Source of the DNA: Acinetobacter baumannii
GTDB lineage: Bacteria > Pseudomonadota > Gammaproteobacteria > Pseudomonadales > Moraxellaceae
Direction of reading: 5' to 3'
Assembly (NCBI RefSeq): GCF_016508585.1
Contig: NZ_JADVOP010000009.1
Coordinates: 62,001-126,000, forward strand
Length of the DNA stretch: 64,000 nucleotides
Part shown: positions 35,813-45,060 of the stretch, piece after piece
How positions within the stretch are numbered: position 1 is the first letter of the stretch
Layout of the letters: each line of letters opens with the position of its first letter
Made by a program: the position numbers and the translations under genes
Notes under the pieces: generated by a model
What the model was told of the DNA's origin: nothing
The model's input: the letters and a program-made list of their open reading frames with translations, nothing else
Database searches by the model: none

Positions 35813-38254
35813 TTATTCATCTTTTGCTTTCGCATTCGACTTTTTCTTTTTTACTTTTTTCTTCACTTTATCTTTAGCCTTTGGCTCAGACTTTGTTGAA
35901 GCACTTTTTCCAGATTTTTTACTGTAAGAGCTGGGTTTTCCTTTGGCTTTTTTCTTGCGAATGGGACGTTCTCCATCTTCACTGACATTTGCACGATCAG
36001 ATTCAGATTTAACCTTGTTTGGACGCTCAGTGAAAACTTCTTCTTTTGCGGTTGGTTTGGCAACACGTGGGGCACGACTGCGAATCGCGCGACCTGCATG
36101 AGACAGTTGTTGCAGCAACTCAAAATCAATCTTACGCTCATCCAGATTGACGCCAGCAACCTTAATCTTCACTTCATCGCCTAGACCAAAAACCTGTCCA
36201 CGATTTTGTCCAATTAAAGTTTGGCTCATTTGATCATAAACAAAATAGTCATCGCCCAACTGACTCACATGCACCATACCATCGACATACAAGTCTTTTA
36301 AGGTGATGAATAATCCAAACTCAGCCGTTGCACTGATTGTACCGACAAATTCTTCGCCCAAATGTTGCTGCATATAGTGACATTTCAACCATGAAGTAAC
36401 AGAACGAGATGCTTCATCTGCACGACGTTCAGTTGCCGAGAAATGTTCACCCGCATCATCTAATGCCGCACCAGAAAGTGGATACTTTTTGTTGGTTAAA
36501 CTGGCTTTGATTGCACGATGTAAGAGCAGGTCAGGATAGCGACGAATTGGAGATGTGAAATGCGTATAAGCTTCATAAGCCAAGCCATAGTGACCAACAT
36601 TTTTTGGTCCATAAAAAGCTTGCATCATTGAGCGTAACAACACCGCATGAATGCTTGGCGCATCAATACGATCTTTGGTGGCTTCAATCACGGCTTGATA
36701 GTCTGCTTGTGTCGGCTGATCAGGGAATTTAAGACCCAGTAATTTGACAAAGTCTTTGACCTTCTGGATTCGAGAAAATTCTGGTGCCTCATGTACGCGA
36801 TATAACATCGGTACATCATTTTTTAAACAATATTCCGCTGCGGCAACATTGGCGAGCAACATACATTCTTCAATCAGTTTGTGTGCAACATTTCGAGTAC
36901 GTGGAAGAATTTCTTTAATTCCACCTAATTCATCAAAGGTCATATAGGTTTCAACGGTTTCAAATTCCATCGCATGTCGTTGTGCACGTAAGCCTTTTAA
37001 TGTCTCATACAATTGATAAAGCGTGTTAATTGATTTACGTACATCTCGATCTTCAGGAATTGCGTTGCTGTCGCCGTCTAGGTACTGTGCAACTTGAGTA
37101 TATGTCAATCGTGCTTTTGAATGCATGACGGATGGATAGAATTCAAATTTAGTCACACGACCGGCACGGCTCAAGTTTAAATCACAGACCATACATAAAC
37201 GATCAACATGTGGATTTAACGAACATAGCCCATTTGACAAAGCTTCAGGCAACATGGGCAATACATAGTGAGGGAAATATACCGATGTACCGCGTTCTTG
37301 AGCTTCATCATCCAAAGGTTGACCGATTCGTACATAATGACTGACATCTGCAATTGCCACGACAACACGATAACCACCGCCTGCACGTTTTTCTGCATAA
37401 ACAGCATCATCAAAATCGCGGGCATCTTCACCATCAATGGTAACCAAGGGTAGATCACGTAAATCTATGCGCCCTTGACGATCTTTTGCAGTCGGCTCTT
37501 TATAGGCTTCCGCTTCTTTGATGACTTCTTCCGGGAATTCATAAGGTAAACCATATTCTAAAATGGTTTGGGGGATGATAATTTCGGTATCTGCCTTATC
37601 CGCCATGGATTGAATCACATGACCAGTTGCAAATTCATCACGGGTAGGGTAGTCATCGATTTCAACACGTAAAGCATCACCCACTTTGGCTTTTGCATGT
37701 TCGATGAGTTCTTTTTCCAATGTTATGGGTTGATGTGCATTAGGATTTGCAGGTTGTATAAAGTACTCACCTTCAAATTCTGCAACTTTACCTATAAGCT
37801 GCTTCACTCTGCGCTGAGTAACTTCTGTAATATATCCCCACGCTTTCCCTTTTCGGTCTACGGAGGTTTGCTGAACTTTTACTCGGTCGCCATGAAAGAC
37901 TTGGCGTAATTCACGCTCCGGTAGTAAGTATTCATCTTTTTTACCATCCAGACTGGCAACCCCTAAGCCTTTTGCATTGACATAAACTGTGGCATCAAGG
38001 GTCGGTTGATCTGCCATCAACTGATACTTAAAACCGTCTTTCATCAACTGACCATCACGCACCATCGCACTTAAACGATGGCTTAAAGCATCTATACTTT
38101 TTTGATCAACAATTTCAAATAGTTCTACAAGATCTGCATGTGACAGTGCTGCTTGCTTTTGCTCAATAATGTCTAAGATCAGTGTACGACTTGGAATGGG
38201 ATTGTCGTAACGCTCAGCTTCAGCTTTGGCTTCAGGATCGACCCAATTTTTCAT
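35813..38254 (-). CDS. rnr: Ribonuclease R
   Basis: RNase R is a 3'-to-5' hydrolytic exoribonuclease that degrades structured RNA and joins trans-translation. The 813-residue product has N-terminal cold-shock-like domains, the RNB catalytic core with TIDGEDARDFDDAVY at about 272-286, and an S1 domain near 640-730. A Lys/Ser-rich tail of about 80 residues ends in KKKSNAKAKDE. Length matches E. coli RNase R (813). It is a monocistronic unit upstream of its own terminator. Confidence 0.96.
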   Translation of the reverse strand: MKNWVDPEAKAEAERYDNPIPSRTLILDIIEQKQAALSHADLVELFEIVDQKSIDALSHRLSAMVRDGQLMKDGFKYQLMADQPTLDATVYVNAKGLGVASLDGKKDEYLLPERELRQVFHGDRVKVQQTSVDRKGKAWGYITEVTQRRVKQLIGKVAEFEGEYFIQPANPNAHQPITLEKELIEHAKAKVGDALRVEIDDYPTRDEFATGHVIQSMADKADTEIIIPQTILEYGLPYEFPEEVIKEAEAYKEPTAKDRQGRIDLRDLPLVTIDGEDARDFDDAVYAEKRAGGGYRVVVAIADVSHYVRIGQPLDDEAQERGTSVYFPHYVLPMLPEALSNGLCSLNPHVDRLCMVCDLNLSRAGRVTKFEFYPSVMHSKARLTYTQVAQYLDGDSNAIPEDRDVRKSINTLYQLYETLKGLRAQRHAMEFETVETYMTFDELGGIKEILPRTRNVAHKLIEECMLLANVAAAEYCLKNDVPMLYRVHEAPEFSRIQKVKDFVKLLGLKFPDQPTQADYQAVIEATKDRIDAPSIHAVLLRSMMQAFYGPKNVGHYGLAYEAYTHFTSPIRRYPDLLLHRAIKASLTNKKYPLSGAALDDAGEHFSATERRADEASRSVTSWLKCHYMQQHLGEEFVGTISATAEFGLFITLKDLYVDGMVHVSQLGDDYFVYDQMSQTLIGQNRGQVFGLGDEVKIKVAGVNLDERKIDFELLQQLSHAGRAIRSRAPRVAKPTAKEEVFTERPNKVKSESDRANVSEDGERPIRKKKAKGKPSSYSKKSGKSASTKSEPKAKDKVKKKVKKKKSNAKAKDE

Positions 38255-38479
38255 GATGTATTTGGTTTCTAGTCAGAAGATAGGATTAGCATAAGACATA
38301 CTGTGGAATACTGCACGTAATTGATTGCAATATTGTGTTTTTAATTTGGTTTTTTAGAAATTGCGGGTGTTTTTTTAGGATGATGATATTTTTGCAGCAT
38401 AAAAAAACAACAAAATGATGAAAATCGCTTAAAAAATATTTAATTGAGCAAATTTCTCTATTTTTTTTAATCTCATCAC

Positions 38480-38508
38480 TTGCCGAATCGGGTTTAACTT
38501 TGTATTAT
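38480..38508 (+). promoter_or_regulatory. Promoter of the tRNA-Ser/tRNA-Arg cluster
   Basis: TTGCCG (38480-38485) and TATTAT (38503-38508) are separated by 17 bases, with tRNA-Ser starting 14 bases downstream. A GGCGGC stretch just before the tRNA resembles a stable-RNA discriminator. Confidence 0.65.
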
Positions 38509-38521
38509 GGCGGCTCGTTAC

Positions 38522-38611
38522 GGTGAGATGGGTGAGTGGCTGAAACCACATCCCTGCTAAGGATGCATACGGGCAACTGTATCGAGGGTTCGAATCCCTC
38601 TCTCACCGCCA
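38522..38611 (+). tRNA. tRNA-Ser (anticodon GCT)
   Basis: Ninety bases with a GGTGAGA/TCTCACC acceptor stem, a discriminator G and encoded CCA. The anticodon loop CTGCTAA gives GCT (codons AGC/AGU). The long variable arm (about 16 bases) marks a class II serine tRNA, and the T loop GTTCGAATCC is normal. Confidence 0.97.
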
Positions 38612-38626
38612 CGATTTACTTATGAC

Positions 38627-38703
38627 GCGCTCATAGCTCAGCTGGATAGAGCACTTGGCTACGAACTAAGGGGTCGGGAGTTCGAATCTCTCTGAGCGCA
38701 CCA
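38627..38703 (+). tRNA. tRNA-Arg (anticodon ACG), copy 1
   Basis: Seventy-seven bases with a GCGCTCA/TGAGCGC acceptor stem and encoded CCA. The loop CTACGAA gives ACG, read as ICG after deamination by TadA. It starts 15 bases after tRNA-Ser and is identical to the copies at 38751 and 44891. Confidence 0.97.
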
Positions 38704-38750
38704 ATAAGTTAATCAACATGTAACGAACGCCTTTCGGCAACACAAGTATT

Positions 38751-38827
38751 GCGCTCATAGCTCAGCTGGATAGAGCACTTGGCTACGAACTAAGGGGTCG
38801 GGAGTTCGAATCTCTCTGAGCGCACCA
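38751..38827 (+). tRNA. tRNA-Arg (anticodon ACG), copy 2
   Basis: The 77-base sequence is the same as copy 1, in tandem after a 47-base spacer. A terminator at 38854 ends the transcript. Confidence 0.97.
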
Positions 38828-38853
38828 ACTTGAACATCCTTGGATGGTAAATT

Positions 38854-38876
38854 AACCGCTTGATTGCGGTTTTTTT
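38854..38876 (+). terminator. Terminator after the tRNA cluster
   Basis: AACCGC and GCGGTT with a six-base loop are followed by a run of T. A near-identical terminator follows the third tRNA-Arg copy at 44988. Confidence 0.92.
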
Positions 38877-38901
38877 GTGCCCGTAATTTACGAAAGTGAT
38901 T

Positions 38902-39837
38902 TTAGTTCTTTAACAGATAGATTCTCTTGACCATTTTCTGAAAAATAAAATAGCTTAATGCGATGAGTCCAATCGCAATGCCTGTTATCTCTAAATAGGA
39001 AAAGGTTTTAATTTCAAAAACCAAAAAAATACTGATTAAACACAGGCTAAGCCACAATAAAAAGAAAAATAGGATTTCATTAAAGCAGAATATTTGAAAC
39101 AGCCATTTGCGTAGTTGCCTATTTTTGATTCGAGTCAGAAACAAAAATCGATGTTTAAAGTTCAATGGGATGTTTGATGAGGTTTCTTGTTTGGACAAGA
39201 GGATTTGATAAAAATGTGCTTCACCAAAAGATCTGTTAAATTTATTTTCAACAGAATCATTTAACGTTTCGTTTCTCTTTAACCATGCATCTACTTCAGT
39301 ACAAGGCAGTAAAGACTCACCCAAACCGTCTATATCTAAATATCGATTTTGTGGTGTTTTAAGTTCAAAAGATTTTGGAAGCCAATATTTGGATGGTGAT
39401 GGGCATGACGGATCACGATATTTTTCTTCAATGAAATTGATCATAGCCAGCATCTCGTTTTTTGCCTCTATGCTCAATGGATCAATCATCATTCCCATGA
39501 TATCAGTCATGTTAAGCTCAACTGAAAAGGTTGGAGTACGCTGTAAATATTGTAAAAATGATTGGGCTAAAATTTCTACTTTTTCATCATTGTAGAGTGC
39601 TGACCATATATTGAGTCTAGATTTAAATGTTTCACAACTTTTTAAGATTGTCGCACGAAAGACGTAATAGCTTAAGCCTTCTTCATTTTGAAGAGCGTGA
39701 ATGTCTTCAGCTTTAAATAAGACCAACCAAAAAATCGGTATAGCGTATTTGACTTGGATGTATATTTCATCACTGGATACAGACTCTTGTGTCTGATCTA
39801 AATTTGATGAAATTCGTAAGTTTGAGTAGTGTCCCAT
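38902..39837 (-). CDS. Hypothetical membrane protein with two C-terminal helices
   Basis: The 311-residue product is soluble over its first 240 residues and has two hydrophobic helices near residues 250-268 and 279-299. I see no catalytic motif or known family. The start at 39837 has a poor ribosome-binding site. It lies between the tRNA-Arg cluster and a transporter, the kind of place where accessory genes accumulate. It shares no obvious operon with its neighbours. Confidence 0.6.
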   Translation of the reverse strand: MGHYSNLRISSNLDQTQESVSSDEIYIQVKYAIPIFWLVLFKAEDIHALQNEEGLSYYVFRATILKSCETFKSRLNIWSALYNDEKVEILAQSFLQYLQRTPTFSVELNMTDIMGMMIDPLSIEAKNEMLAMINFIEEKYRDPSCPSPSKYWLPKSFELKTPQNRYLDIDGLGESLLPCTEVDAWLKRNETLNDSVENKFNRSFGEAHFYQILLSKQETSSNIPLNFKHRFLFLTRIKNRQLRKWLFQIFCFNEILFFFLLWLSLCLISIFLVFEIKTFSYLEITGIAIGLIALSYFIFQKMVKRIYLLKN

Positions 39838-40016
39838 TTTTTAACATTTTTATTTGAGTTTCACTTGAAGATTATACTCAGAAAATCGTATCTTGATCTA
39901 AAGCAATTTATGAATTTATGCACGTCTATTCTTGTCGCGAAGCCAGCGCTATTCGCCCAATTCTCTGATTAAAAACTTTAAAATAATAGTTTGAATATTG
40001 GCTTTGAAGGGATCCC

Positions 40017-40214
40017 ATGACTGCATATACCGACGGATATTATATCTATGAGCATGTGGATTTCATTTGCCATTTTAACTTGCAGCAATGTGATGGCTGT
40101 AATCGAACCTTGACAGGCTTTGTCTATGAACTCCAAATTCAAAGTCTGGACAATGAGTCTGTGATTTTTTGTACCGAATGCATGGAGCAATTGGAATTGG
40201 TAAATGTGGATTAA
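40017..40214 (+). CDS. Small zinc-ribbon-like protein
   Basis: The 65-residue product has Cys25-x2-Cys28 and Cys52-x2-Cys55, a spacing that fits a zinc ribbon. It starts after GAAGGGA at about five bases. It stands alone between genes on the other strand and the ABC transporter operon. I do not recognise a family. Confidence 0.62.
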   Translation: MTAYTDGYYIYEHVDFICHFNLQQCDGCNRTLTGFVYELQIQSLDNESVIFCTECMEQLELVNVD

Positions 40215-40412
40215 TGACGACCAATCATAAGCTTTATTGTTTTAATTTTCTCGAATATTCTCAATGAAAAATCAATGATCGACCATTATTTTTATCGAAA
40301 AGCTTATCTGATAATCATATTTATTTAGAAAAAAATATCCCTGTAAGATGGTCCAAAATCATTTTTTCTGCTTTAGCACATTGCAATAAAATAATTATTC
40401 TGGACGATCTCT

Positions 40413-41072
40413 TTGAATTGGCAATATATCTACAGTGTGATGCCCCAATTTGTTTCGGCAACATTGACCACACTTAAAATCTCAATCCTCAGCATTATTC
40501 TCGCCATATTGGTGGGATTAATATGCAGTATTCTGATGACTTATCAGGTACGTGTTTTCGACAAAATAGCCAAAATCTACATCGAACTATCCCGAAATAC
40601 ACCCTTGTTAATTCAGCTTTTTTTCCTTTACTACGGTTTGCCAAAATTAGGTATAAAAATCGATGGATTTACCTGTGGTGTCATCGGTTTGACCTTCTTG
40701 GGTGGAAGCTATATGGCGGAAGCGTTTAGGGCTGGATTGCAATCAGTTGCCCAAGGGCAAATTGATTCAGGCGAAAGTATTGGTCTGAATCGGGTACAAG
40801 TTTTTCAATATGTCATTTTCCCTCAAGCTCTATCCGTTTCGATTCCTGCGATTGGTGCCAACTGTTTATTCTTGATCAAAGAAAGTTCGGTCGTCAGTGC
40901 AATCGCTGTAGTTGAACTGCTGTTTGTCACCAAAGACTTGATTGGTATGGACTATAAAACCACAGAAGCTTTATTTCTGCTGATCATGTCCTATCTGATC
41001 ATTTTATTGCCTGTTTCGATACTCACCAGTTATCTGGAATATCGTAGTCGGAGGGCGAGCCATGGAATTTGA
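40413..41072 (+). CDS. Polar amino-acid ABC transporter permease 1
   Basis: This is an inner-membrane permease of the HisM/GltK type (219 residues, about five helices). The EAA loop is visible as AQGQIDSGESIGLNRVQVFQYVIFPQAL (about 113-140). The frame starts at TTG 40413, with GGA nine bases before. The alternative ATG at 40440 would remove nine residues of a typical N-terminus, so TTG is favoured. It overlaps the next permease by 11 bases; two permeases, one ATPase and two binding proteins form one operon. Confidence 0.85.
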   Translation: MNWQYIYSVMPQFVSATLTTLKISILSIILAILVGLICSILMTYQVRVFDKIAKIYIELSRNTPLLIQLFFLYYGLPKLGIKIDGFTCGVIGLTFLGGSYMAEAFRAGLQSVAQGQIDSGESIGLNRVQVFQYVIFPQALSVSIPAIGANCLFLIKESSVVSAIAVVELLFVTKDLIGMDYKTTEALFLLIMSYLIILLPVSILTSYLEYRSRRASHGI

Positions 41073-41733
41073 TTATCTGTTCCAACCGAGTCACCTTGCC
41101 CGATTGCTGGAAGGGTTATGGGTTACTGCCAAAATCGCCTTTATTTCAGTATTTTTCTCAGCAATTTTTGGCACCGTTTTTGGGGTGATCATGACCTCAA
41201 AAAATATTCTGATCAAAGCAATTTGCCGCCTGTATTTAGAAGCGATACGTATTATTCCGATTCTGGTTTTACTATTTGTTTTCTACTTTGGGTTTGCCAC
41301 ATGGTTTAACTGGCAATGGTCAGCGGTGTTGGTATGTATTGTTGTTTTTGTTTTATGGGGAACTGCGGAAATGGGTGATTTGGTCCGAGCAGCAATCACC
41401 TCTATTGATCAACACCAAACAGATTCTGCCTATGCGCTCGGTTTGAGTCCACTTCAAACTTTGGGCTATGTGATTTTTCCCCAAAGTTTAAAAAGAGTGA
41501 CGCCAGGTGCAATCAATTTATTCACCCGTATGATCAAAACCAGTGCTTTGGCAATGCTGATCGGTGTAGTTGAAGTGATCAAGGTGGGGCAACAGATTAT
41601 TGAAAACTCGCTGTTGGTTGTCCCCAATGCGTCACTGTGGATCTATGGCTTGATTTTCTTTTTATATTTCCTGATCTGCTATCCCTTATCCCGTTTGGCA
41701 ACACATTTAGAAAAAATTTGGGAGTCACGATGA
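41062..41733 (+). CDS. Polar amino-acid ABC transporter permease 2
   Basis: The 223-residue product is the partner permease, with about five helices and an EAA loop at about 117-150 ([28 protein letters not shown]). It overlaps the first permease by 11 bases and its stop overlaps the ATPase start by three bases. Together they should form a heterodimeric channel. Confidence 0.87.
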   Translation: MEFDYLFQPSHLARLLEGLWVTAKIAFISVFFSAIFGTVFGVIMTSKNILIKAICRLYLEAIRIIPILVLLFVFYFGFATWFNWQWSAVLVCIVVFVLWGTAEMGDLVRAAITSIDQHQTDSAYALGLSPLQTLGYVIFPQSLKRVTPGAINLFTRMIKTSALAMLIGVVEVIKVGQQIIENSLLVVPNASLWIYGLIFFLYFLICYPLSRLATHLEKIWESR

Positions 41734-42461
41734 CTTTGTTATCTATACAACAATTACAGAAATCATTTGCAGAAACTCATATTTTACATGGCATAGATTT
41801 GGACGTAAAACAGGGTGAAGTCGTAGTGATTCTGGGTCCTTCAGGTTGTGGGAAAAGCACACTGTTGCGCTGTATTAATGGCTTGGAAAAAATCCAAGGT
41901 GGTCAGATCTATTTAGAGGGTTCGGGAGTATTGGGACAGGACTTAGCTTGGGTCGATGTGCGCCAAAAAATTGGCATGGTCTTTCAAAGCTATGAGCTTT
42001 TTGGACATATGAATGTGATTGATAACATTCTTCTAGGTCCATTGAAAGTTCAGAAGCGCAAACGTATGGAAGCAGAAAAGGTTGCGGATGAATTATTAAA
42101 ACGGGTGGGTTTATATGACCGTAAGCAGGATTATCCACGACAACTTTCGGGTGGTCAAAAACAGCGTATTGCGATTGTGCGTTCTTTGGTTATGCAACCC
42201 CAAGTGATTTTACTGGATGAAATTACCGCAGCTTTAGATCCTGAAATGGTGCGAGAAGTTTTAGATGTAGTGCTGAAACTCGCGCATGAGGGAATGACCA
42301 TGTTGATCGTGACACATGAAATGTCTTTTGCCCAAAAAGTGGCAGATCGCATTATTTTCATGGACAAAGGCAAAATTATTGAACAAGCCACACCCGAACA
42401 GTTTTTTCAGCATCCGCAGACCGAACGTGCCAAAGCATTTTTAAATATGTTGAATTATTAG
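41730..42461 (+). CDS. Polar amino-acid ABC transporter ATP-binding protein (GlnQ/HisP-like)
   Basis: The 243-residue product energises the transporter. A Walker [10 protein letters not shown] lies at residues 36-44, the signature LSGGQKQR near 138-145 and Walker B VILLDE followed by ITAALDP near 158-170. I chose ATG 41730, preceded by GGGAG, over an in-frame opening at 41637 that lies inside the previous gene. The D-loop reads ITAALD, slightly unlike the usual PTSALD. Length is typical for amino-acid importers. Confidence 0.92.
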   Translation: MTLLSIQQLQKSFAETHILHGIDLDVKQGEVVVILGPSGCGKSTLLRCINGLEKIQGGQIYLEGSGVLGQDLAWVDVRQKIGMVFQSYELFGHMNVIDNILLGPLKVQKRKRMEAEKVADELLKRVGLYDRKQDYPRQLSGGQKQRIAIVRSLVMQPQVILLDEITAALDPEMVREVLDVVLKLAHEGMTMLIVTHEMSFAQKVADRIIFMDKGKIIEQATPEQFFQHPQTERAKAFLNMLNY

Positions 42462-42491
42462 CAAATCGATTAGAAATAATGACGAGGAAAT

Positions 42492-43394
42492 ATGGTTTTT
42501 TCTTATGAAACGCAGTTACTCAATTTTTTGAAATTTTCCAATATGGTTCGAGGCTTGAGCATCGCATTATGTGCGGGTGTATTGACTGCTTGTCATCCGT
42601 CAACTGAACCAAAGCAATCGACGACACAGGATCAGCAAAAGGATCAATCTTTAGAAAAGATTAAAGAAAATGGGGTGTTTCGAGTTGCCGTTTTTGCAGA
42701 TAATCCACCTTTTGGATATGTCGACAGCGCAGGAAAACCTCAAGGTTTTGATGTGGCTTTGGCAAAAAAAGTGACGCAGGATTTACTGGGTGATTCTACA
42801 AAAATTGAATTTGTCGTGACCGAAGCAGCCAACCGTGTGGAGTTTTTAAAATCGGGTAAGGCGGATGCTGTATTTGCCAGTTTTTCAGTTACACCTGAAC
42901 GTCAACAGGTGGTCGATTTTGCACAGCCTTATTTAAAAGCAGCATTGGGTATTGTTTCCCCTAAAACCAAGGTGATTACTGATATCCAACAGCTTGAGGG
43001 AAAGACACTCATCGTCAATAAAGGTTCAACTTCTGATCTTTATTTCACCAAGAATTATCCAAAAATTAAATTATTGAAGTTTGAGCAAAATACCGATGCC
43101 TTTAATGCCCTTAAAGATGGTCGGGGCGATGCAATTTCCCAAGACAGTACCTATGCCTTGGCATGGGCAGCAGAAAATCCAACATTTACTGCGGGGATTC
43201 AACAAATCGGAAATCAAGACTTTATTGCACCGGCAGTCAAAAAAGGCAATAGACAGCTTTTGACTTGGTTGAATCATGAAATTTTAAATCTTCAGAAAAC
43301 TGGTGAAATTCAGAAAATTTACGATCAAACCCTAAAACCTGTTTATGGGGCAACAGTAGATGCCAACGTCTTTTTGGACGTCACGACCAAATAA
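42492..43394 (+). CDS. Amino-acid-binding lipoprotein 1 (SBP family 3)
   Basis: The 300-residue product has a lipoprotein signal with lipobox LTAC (Cys34) and a family 3 solute-binding domain. Motifs include NPPFGYVDSAGKPQGFDVALAKK (about 75-95) and the AVFASFSVTPERQQVVDF segment, which point to polar amino acids. It is anchored to the inner-membrane outer face and delivers ligand to the permeases. A GAGGAA precedes the ATG by about four bases. A paralogue follows directly, and the pair is clearly similar along its length. Confidence 0.87.
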   Translation: MVFSYETQLLNFLKFSNMVRGLSIALCAGVLTACHPSTEPKQSTTQDQQKDQSLEKIKENGVFRVAVFADNPPFGYVDSAGKPQGFDVALAKKVTQDLLGDSTKIEFVVTEAANRVEFLKSGKADAVFASFSVTPERQQVVDFAQPYLKAALGIVSPKTKVITDIQQLEGKTLIVNKGSTSDLYFTKNYPKIKLLKFEQNTDAFNALKDGRGDAISQDSTYALAWAAENPTFTAGIQQIGNQDFIAPAVKKGNRQLLTWLNHEILNLQKTGEIQKIYDQTLKPVYGATVDANVFLDVTTK

Positions 43395-43457
43395 AAATTG
43401 AATGACCATCAAAACAACGTATCACTTAAATATCAAAATAGAACAGAGGATAATGAA

Positions 43458-44324
43458 ATGAATGCATCTCTTAAACAGCTCACTCACTTACTGGCTGCAT
43501 CAGTGTTAAGTTTGGGCTTGGTGGCGTGTAATAAAAATACCGCAAGCACTGAAAAATCGAGCGAACCTGAGCAAACAGCAACCAACAGTATTGAACAGAT
43601 CAAGAAAAATGGTGTAGTTCGTATTGGAGTATTCAGTGACAAACCACCCTTTGGCTATCTCGATGCACAAGGTAAAAATCAAGGCTTTGATGTGGAAATT
43701 GCCAAGCATGTTGCCAAAGACTTGCTGGGGGACGAAAATAAAGTTCAGTTTGTTCTCACTGAGGCGGCAAATCGCGTCGAATATTTGAAAGCCAATAAAG
43801 TAGATATTATTTTTGCCAATTTCACGGTGACACCTGAACGTCAGGAAGTGGTCGATTTTGCCAAACCTTATTTAAAGGTTTCTTTGGGTGTGGTCTCGCC
43901 CAAAAACAAGCCGATTACTGATCTGGCTCAATTAAAGGGGCAAACTTTATTGGTGAATAAAGGTACGACAGCAGATTCATTTTTTTCTAAATCCCATCCT
44001 GAAATTAAATTACAAAAGTATGAGCAAAATACAGAAACCTTTGATGCTTTAAAAGATGGTCGTGGTGTTGCACTTGCGCATGATAATTTGTTGGTTTTGG
44101 CTTGGGCAAAAGAGAATCCCAATTATACGGTGGGAATCACGACGCTAGGACAACATGACTTGATTGCACCTGCGGTGAAAAAGGGTGACAAAGCGCTTTT
44201 AGATTGGTTAAACCAAGACCTCGAAAAATTATCCAAAGCCGGGGTAATCCAACAAGCCTATGAGAAAACACTCAAACCTGTCTATGGCGATAGCATCAAT
44301 CCAAAAGACTTACTGGTGGAATAA
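43458..44324 (+). CDS. Amino-acid-binding lipoprotein 2 (SBP family 3)
   Basis: The 288-residue product is a second family 3 binding lipoprotein, with lipobox LVAC (Cys24). It shares DKPPFGYLDAQGKNQGFDVEIAK, the VTPERQEVVDFAKPYLK stretch and the C-terminal TLKPVYGDSI region with the preceding protein. I chose the ATG at 43458, seven bases after AGAGGA, over an in-frame opening at 43398. The two binding proteins may widen the substrate range of one transporter. The MFS remnant follows. Confidence 0.88.
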   Translation: MNASLKQLTHLLAASVLSLGLVACNKNTASTEKSSEPEQTATNSIEQIKKNGVVRIGVFSDKPPFGYLDAQGKNQGFDVEIAKHVAKDLLGDENKVQFVLTEAANRVEYLKANKVDIIFANFTVTPERQEVVDFAKPYLKVSLGVVSPKNKPITDLAQLKGQTLLVNKGTTADSFFSKSHPEIKLQKYEQNTETFDALKDGRGVALAHDNLLVLAWAKENPNYTVGITTLGQHDLIAPAVKKGDKALLDWLNQDLEKLSKAGVIQQAYEKTLKPVYGDSINPKDLLVE

Positions 44325-44394
44325 TACAGAGCTGAAGATTTTGCAGAAAAAGCTTAAGTTTATGAGTACAGGGAAAATGTTTTGCAATGAAGAG

Positions 44395-44770
44395 ATCTTT
44401 CCGAGCATGGTGTCTTGTACAAGGATCTGCTTTTTGTTGGCAAGAGTTGTAGCAGGAGCGTTGGCAGATTGGTTCGGGTGGCGTGGAGTATATATATTTT
44501 CGCTGCTCTGTATAAGCTTGAGCTGTACATGTGATTAATCAAAGTTTGCTCTTTCAGGCAGATTTCCAGTTACATGGTTGCCTGGTGGGGCATATCTGTC
44601 GTTTTATGCATTCGGTAGCGCTATCGGTTCAATTTGAGCAACCACTTTATGCAATGCTTGGAGGGGAGGAGCTGTGTGTATGGCTGGGATCATATTGAGT
44701 TTGCTTGGATATTTATTTTGGTATTTTACCCAAAGCTTTATAACTGAATTTCAAAGCAGCACGCTTTAGT
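44395..44770 (+). pseudogene. Decayed MFS transporter remnant
   Basis: Two frames carry pieces of a major facilitator protein. One (ending at 44538) reads LLARVVAGALADWFGWRGVYIF, a loop 2-3-like motif of MFS proteins. The other (to 44770) reads SFYAFGSAIGSI, a TGA stop at 44636-44638, then GVCMAGIILSLLGYLFW-like C-terminal helix residues. They lie in different frames and are separated by a missing centre, so the gene is broken by frameshift, stop and probably deletion. It lies just upstream of the third tRNA-Arg. Confidence 0.58.
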
Positions 44771-44844
44771 CGATTGCTTTTTAACTGCTTACAATAGAAT
44801 AGCCCAAATACTAGACACTTAGACAATAACAGGATAAATAGGAC

Positions 44845-44872
44845 TTAACAAAAAACTGAAAAGGCGTATAAT
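44845..44872 (+). promoter_or_regulatory. Promoter of tRNA-Arg copy 3
   Basis: TTAACA (44845-44850) and TATAAT (44867-44872) are 16 bases apart, 18 bases upstream of the tRNA. Confidence 0.65.
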
Positions 44873-44890
44873 GCGTCCCATCAAGACGTC

Positions 44891-44967
44891 GCGCTCATAG
44901 CTCAGCTGGATAGAGCACTTGGCTACGAACTAAGGGGTCGGGAGTTCGAATCTCTCTGAGCGCACCA
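44891..44967 (+). tRNA. tRNA-Arg (anticodon ACG), copy 3
   Basis: The 77 bases are identical to copies 1 and 2 six kilobases away. It has its own promoter and a terminator almost the same as the one after copy 2. Confidence 0.97.
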
Positions 44968-44987
44968 CTTGATAAAAATATTGAAAG

Positions 44988-45011
44988 AAACCGCTTAATT
45001 GCGGTTTTTTT
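44988..45011 (+). terminator. Terminator after tRNA-Arg copy 3
   Basis: AAACCGC and GCGGTTT with a TTAATT loop and following T-run. It resembles the terminator at 38854 in stem, loop and flanking TGTGCC. Confidence 0.92.
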
Positions 45012-45060
45012 GTGCCTAAAAAATGTCACAATGATGAAGATAATAAAAATAAGGTCAACG

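Noticed and set aside
37216..37458. Antisense frames within rnr
   Set aside because: Shadow frames of RNase R; no codon pattern of their own.
38627..44967. Integrative element or prophage at the tRNA-Arg genes
   Set aside because: No integrase, excisionase or attachment-site duplication of a partial tRNA is visible; all three tRNA copies are whole.
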